Positions 61,647-64,000 of a stretch of DNA of 64,000 nt are shown here, one piece after another. This DNA is from Litchfieldia sinesaloumensis (lineage in GTDB: Bacteria; Bacillota; Bacilli; Bacillales; Bacillaceae_L): the NCBI RefSeq assembly GCF_900156865.1, contig NZ_LT732529.1, positions 3,621,035-3,685,034 of the forward strand, given 5' to 3'. A program made the position numbers and the translations under genes. Every line of letters starts with the position of its first letter. Positions within the stretch are counted from its first letter, which is position 1. Under the pieces are notes generated by a model. The model did no database searches, was not told where the DNA came from, and was given only the letters and a program-made list of their open reading frames with translations.

Positions 61647-64000
61647 GTGAGTTCAGAAATTGTTCTAAAAAGGCGAATTTGGCCAAAGAAGAAACGATGG
61701 AGAGTAGTTCTTCTAACAGGAATTATCATTCTCATCCTTCTTGTTGCAAGTATTTTAGTGGGCTATTTATTTTTGAAGAAAAGTTTACCTGTTATTGAAG
61801 GGAGCCTTATCGTTGATGGTATATCTGGGGAGGTTGAAGTAATTCGCGATGAAAATGGAGTTCCACATATTGTAGCGAATAATACGCATGATTTGTATTT
61901 TGCACAAGGGTATGTAACTGCACAGGATCGTTTATTTCAGATGGATTTAAGCCGCAGACAGGCTTCAGGTGAGCTCAGTGAGGTAATTGGGGCCTCATTA
62001 GTTGAGCAGGATAAATATTTTAGAACACTCGGATTACGTAGAGCCGCTGAAAGCTCGTATAATGTGTACTCGTCTGAGGCAAAGGCTGTTTTGCAATCTT
62101 ATAGTGAAGGCGTAAATGCTTTTATAAAAGAAGCAAAAGAAAAGAATAAGTTACCTATAGAGTTTTCACTTGCAGGATATGAACCAACCGAATGGAGTCC
62201 AATCGATTCACTTACCATCGGTAAATATATGGCCTATGATTTAGGAGGGCATTATAAAGGGCAAGCATTTCGCTATTATATGGCGCAACATGTTTCAGAA
62301 GAAAAATTTTTCGAGTTATTCCCTACATATCCTGAAGATGGCGCAACTGTCCTTCAGGCAATGAAAGAGAAGCCTATTGATGTCTCAAAGAGTATTGCAA
62401 AAGCCCCATTTCCGAATGAGTTTAATGGGAGCAATAACTGGGTTATTAGTGGTGAGAAATCAGCTTCAGGAAAACCGATACTAGCAGATGATCCACATCT
62501 AGGATTAGCAACTCCTTCTATATGGTATGAAACTCATTTACAAAATGATGAAGTAAATGTAAGCGGTGTTATTTTTGCTGGTGTCCCAGGTATTATCTTA
62601 GGTCGTAATGAACATATTGCTTGGGGAGTAACGAATGTTGGACCTGATGTACAAGATTTGTATATTGAAAAAAGAAACCCAACTAATCAAAATCAGTTCG
62701 AGTATTTAGGTAAGTGGGAGGATGCGACAATTATTGATGAGCCGATAAGGGTAAAAGATGGAGATACTATTCCTTATCAAGTTCAAGTTACTAGACATGG
62801 TCCTATTATTTCTGAATTCACTCATGATCATAAAGAAGAAACAGCTTTAGCTTTAAGATGGACAGCACTCGACCCATCTTCTGAGCTTGAAGCAGTGTTG
62901 ATGTTTAACAAGGCAAAAAGCTGGGATGAATTTAAAGAAGCACTTACCTATTTTCATACACCGGCTCAAAACTTTGTATTTGCTGATACAGACGGAACAA
63001 TTGCCTACCGAGCTAATGGTTTAATTCCAATCCGAAAGAACGGAGATAGCTCTGTTCCTGTTCCTGGATGGACAGATGAATATGAATGGGAGGGATATAT
63101 TCCTTGGGATGAACTACCAACTATTGTGAATCCGGAGGAGGGCTTTATTTCTACGGCAAATAACAAAATAATTACAGATGACTATCCTTATCATATTACT
63201 AACACGTGGGCACAGCCTTATCGTCAGCAACGCATTAGGGATGTTTTAACGAGCAAGGATGTTTTTACGGTAGAGGATATGCTTCAATTACAATTTGACC
63301 AGAAGAATTTACAAGCTGAGGAATTTATTCCGATATTTCAAGATGTTTTAAAGGATAAAGAAAATCAGTTACGAGAGATAGACAAAGTCGTCCTACAAGG
63401 GTTTACAGAATGGGATTATGTAGACAGAAAAGAGGATAGTGAACCACTTGTGTTTCATAAGTGGATGGAGGAATTTTCTAATTTACTCTTTGAAGGCTCT
63501 ATTCCTAGTGAAATCGATAAGTTGTTTGAAGGTAAGTCACAAATTGTTGATCAAATAATCCGAGATGCTACTAAAGGTAATGAAGGTATTTGGTTAACTG
63601 AGGCCGGAGGGTTAGAAGAGGTTACAGTTCAATCCTTTAAAAGAGCTGTTGATTTTGCTGTTGAAAAACAGAGGGATGATCCTAGTAAATGGACATGGGG
63701 AGACTTTCATAAGGTCCCATTTAATCATCCATTGTCTGCAATATCACCGTTAAACTATCTATTTAATTACAGTGAGTCGGTTCCCATGGGGGGAAGTGGC
63801 ATTACTGTAGCAGCTGCAAGCTTTAATAGAGATACCGGTGCAATTACTCACGGAGCCGCATGGCGGTCAGTCATCGACCTATCAAATATGAAAGAGAGCT
63901 ATAATGTTGTTGGACCAGGGCAATCAGGTCATGTGCTAAGCCAATTTTACCATAATCAAATTAAGGATTGGACAACCGGAAAATTTCATGTTACGCATAC
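61647..64000 (+). CDS. Penicillin acylase family protein, 3' end cut by window
   Basis: An Ntn-hydrolase precursor; 784 codons are in the window and the frame is still open at the right edge. Members cleave amide bonds of beta-lactams, acyl-homoserine lactones or related acyl amides; the substrate is not predictable here. After a basic start there is one membrane segment (about 22-44), so it is exported and anchored. The alpha-chain motifs IEGSLIVDGISGEVEVIRDENGVPHI and YFAQGYVTAQDRLFQMDLSRR are present. The self-cleavage site is Gly/Ser262 in FNGSNNWVISG, making Ser262 the N-terminal nucleophile. Near the end GPGQSGHVLSQFY is the family's late motif, so only a few residues are missing. Start is GTG 61647 behind GGGGAGG. 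Confidence 0.93.
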   Translation, partial: MSSEIVLKRRIWPKKKRWRVVLLTGIIILILLVASILVGYLFLKKSLPVIEGSLIVDGISGEVEVIRDENGVPHIVANNTHDLYFAQGYVTAQDRLFQMDLSRRQASGELSEVIGASLVEQDKYFRTLGLRRAAESSYNVYSSEAKAVLQSYSEGVNAFIKEAKEKNKLPIEFSLAGYEPTEWSPIDSLTIGKYMAYDLGGHYKGQAFRYYMAQHVSEEKFFELFPTYPEDGATVLQAMKEKPIDVSKSIAKAPFPNEFNGSNNWVISGEKSASGKPILADDPHLGLATPSIWYETHLQNDEVNVSGVIFAGVPGIILGRNEHIAWGVTNVGPDVQDLYIEKRNPTNQNQFEYLGKWEDATIIDEPIRVKDGDTIPYQVQVTRHGPIISEFTHDHKEETALALRWTALDPSSELEAVLMFNKAKSWDEFKEALTYFHTPAQNFVFADTDGTIAYRANGLIPIRKNGDSSVPVPGWTDEYEWEGYIPWDELPTIVNPEEGFISTANNKIITDDYPYHITNTWAQPYRQQRIRDVLTSKDVFTVEDMLQLQFDQKNLQAEEFIPIFQDVLKDKENQLREIDKVVLQGFTEWDYVDRKEDSEPLVFHKWMEEFSNLLFEGSIPSEIDKLFEGKSQIVDQIIRDATKGNEGIWLTEAGGLEEVTVQSFKRAVDFAVEKQRDDPSKWTWGDFHKVPFNHPLSAISPLNYLFNYSESVPMGGSGITVAAASFNRDTGAITHGAAWRSVIDLSNMKESYNVVGPGQSGHVLSQFYHNQIKDWTTGKFHVTH

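Overview
The window is a contiguous, low-GC chromosome segment from an endospore-forming member of the Bacillaceae. The evidence is the gene content (abrB, spoVG, spoVT, spoIIE, yabG, yabP/yabQ, sspF, fin, veg) and a gene order that, from memory, follows the origin-proximal yaaO-to-lysS region of Bacillus subtilis gene for gene. Almost all genes are on the + strand; the exceptions are abrB, a two-tRNA unit at 33.3-33.5 kb and one 58-codon gene near 61.3 kb. Both ends cut a gene: an Orn/Lys/Arg decarboxylase on the left and a penicillin acylase family protein on the right.

Layout. 1-7 kb: decarboxylase tail, tmk, the c-di-AMP receptor darA, yaaR, holB, ricT, yabA, yabB, yazA, rsmI (dTMP supply, clamp loader, initiation control, rRNA/tRNA modification). 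7-15 kb: abrB facing metG across a 0.5-kb regulatory region with two exact Spo0A boxes; tatD, yabE, rnmV, rsmA, yabG, veg. 15-27 kb: sspF, ispE, purR-ridA, spoVG, glmU-prs, rplY(ctc), pth, fin, mfd. 27-33 kb: spoVT, yabM, yabN, rqcP, yabP, yabQ, divIC, yabR. 33-46 kb: a 21-bp tandem repeat, two tRNAs, spoIIE, yabS, yabT, tilS, hprT, ftsH, coaX, hslO, yacD, cysK. 46-54 kb: folate operon pabB-pabA-pabC-folP-folB-folK with yazB, dusB and lysS. 54-61 kb: a 16S-23S-5S rRNA operon followed by 20 tRNA genes. 61-64 kb: an orphan small gene and the acylase.

How it works together. Several sporulation regulators can be read from their promoters: a SigH-type site at spoVG, a SigK-type site at yabG, a SigB-type site at rplY/ctc, and a SigA promoter with the unusual 21-bp spacer at spoIIE. 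AbrB and Spo0A link these. The folate genes are tightly overlapped, and the pabA start lies in a run of nine G/T/A-AG triplets that looks like a TRAP site. TilS modifies the tRNA-Ile(CAT) encoded 20 kb downstream; RnmV, RsmA, RsmI, YabB, DusB, MetG, LysS, Pth and RqcP all serve the translation apparatus encoded at the right end.

Most of the window is conserved housekeeping and I see no defence system, prophage, IS element or CRISPR. The least explained signals are the 21-bp repeat (33.13-33.24 kb), hairpin-rich spacer DNA inside the rRNA operon, a structured leader before coaX, a tRNA-fMet remnant and internal promoter in the tRNA array, and the 58-codon orphan gene. Gene comparisons with B. 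subtilis are from memory, not from a search.
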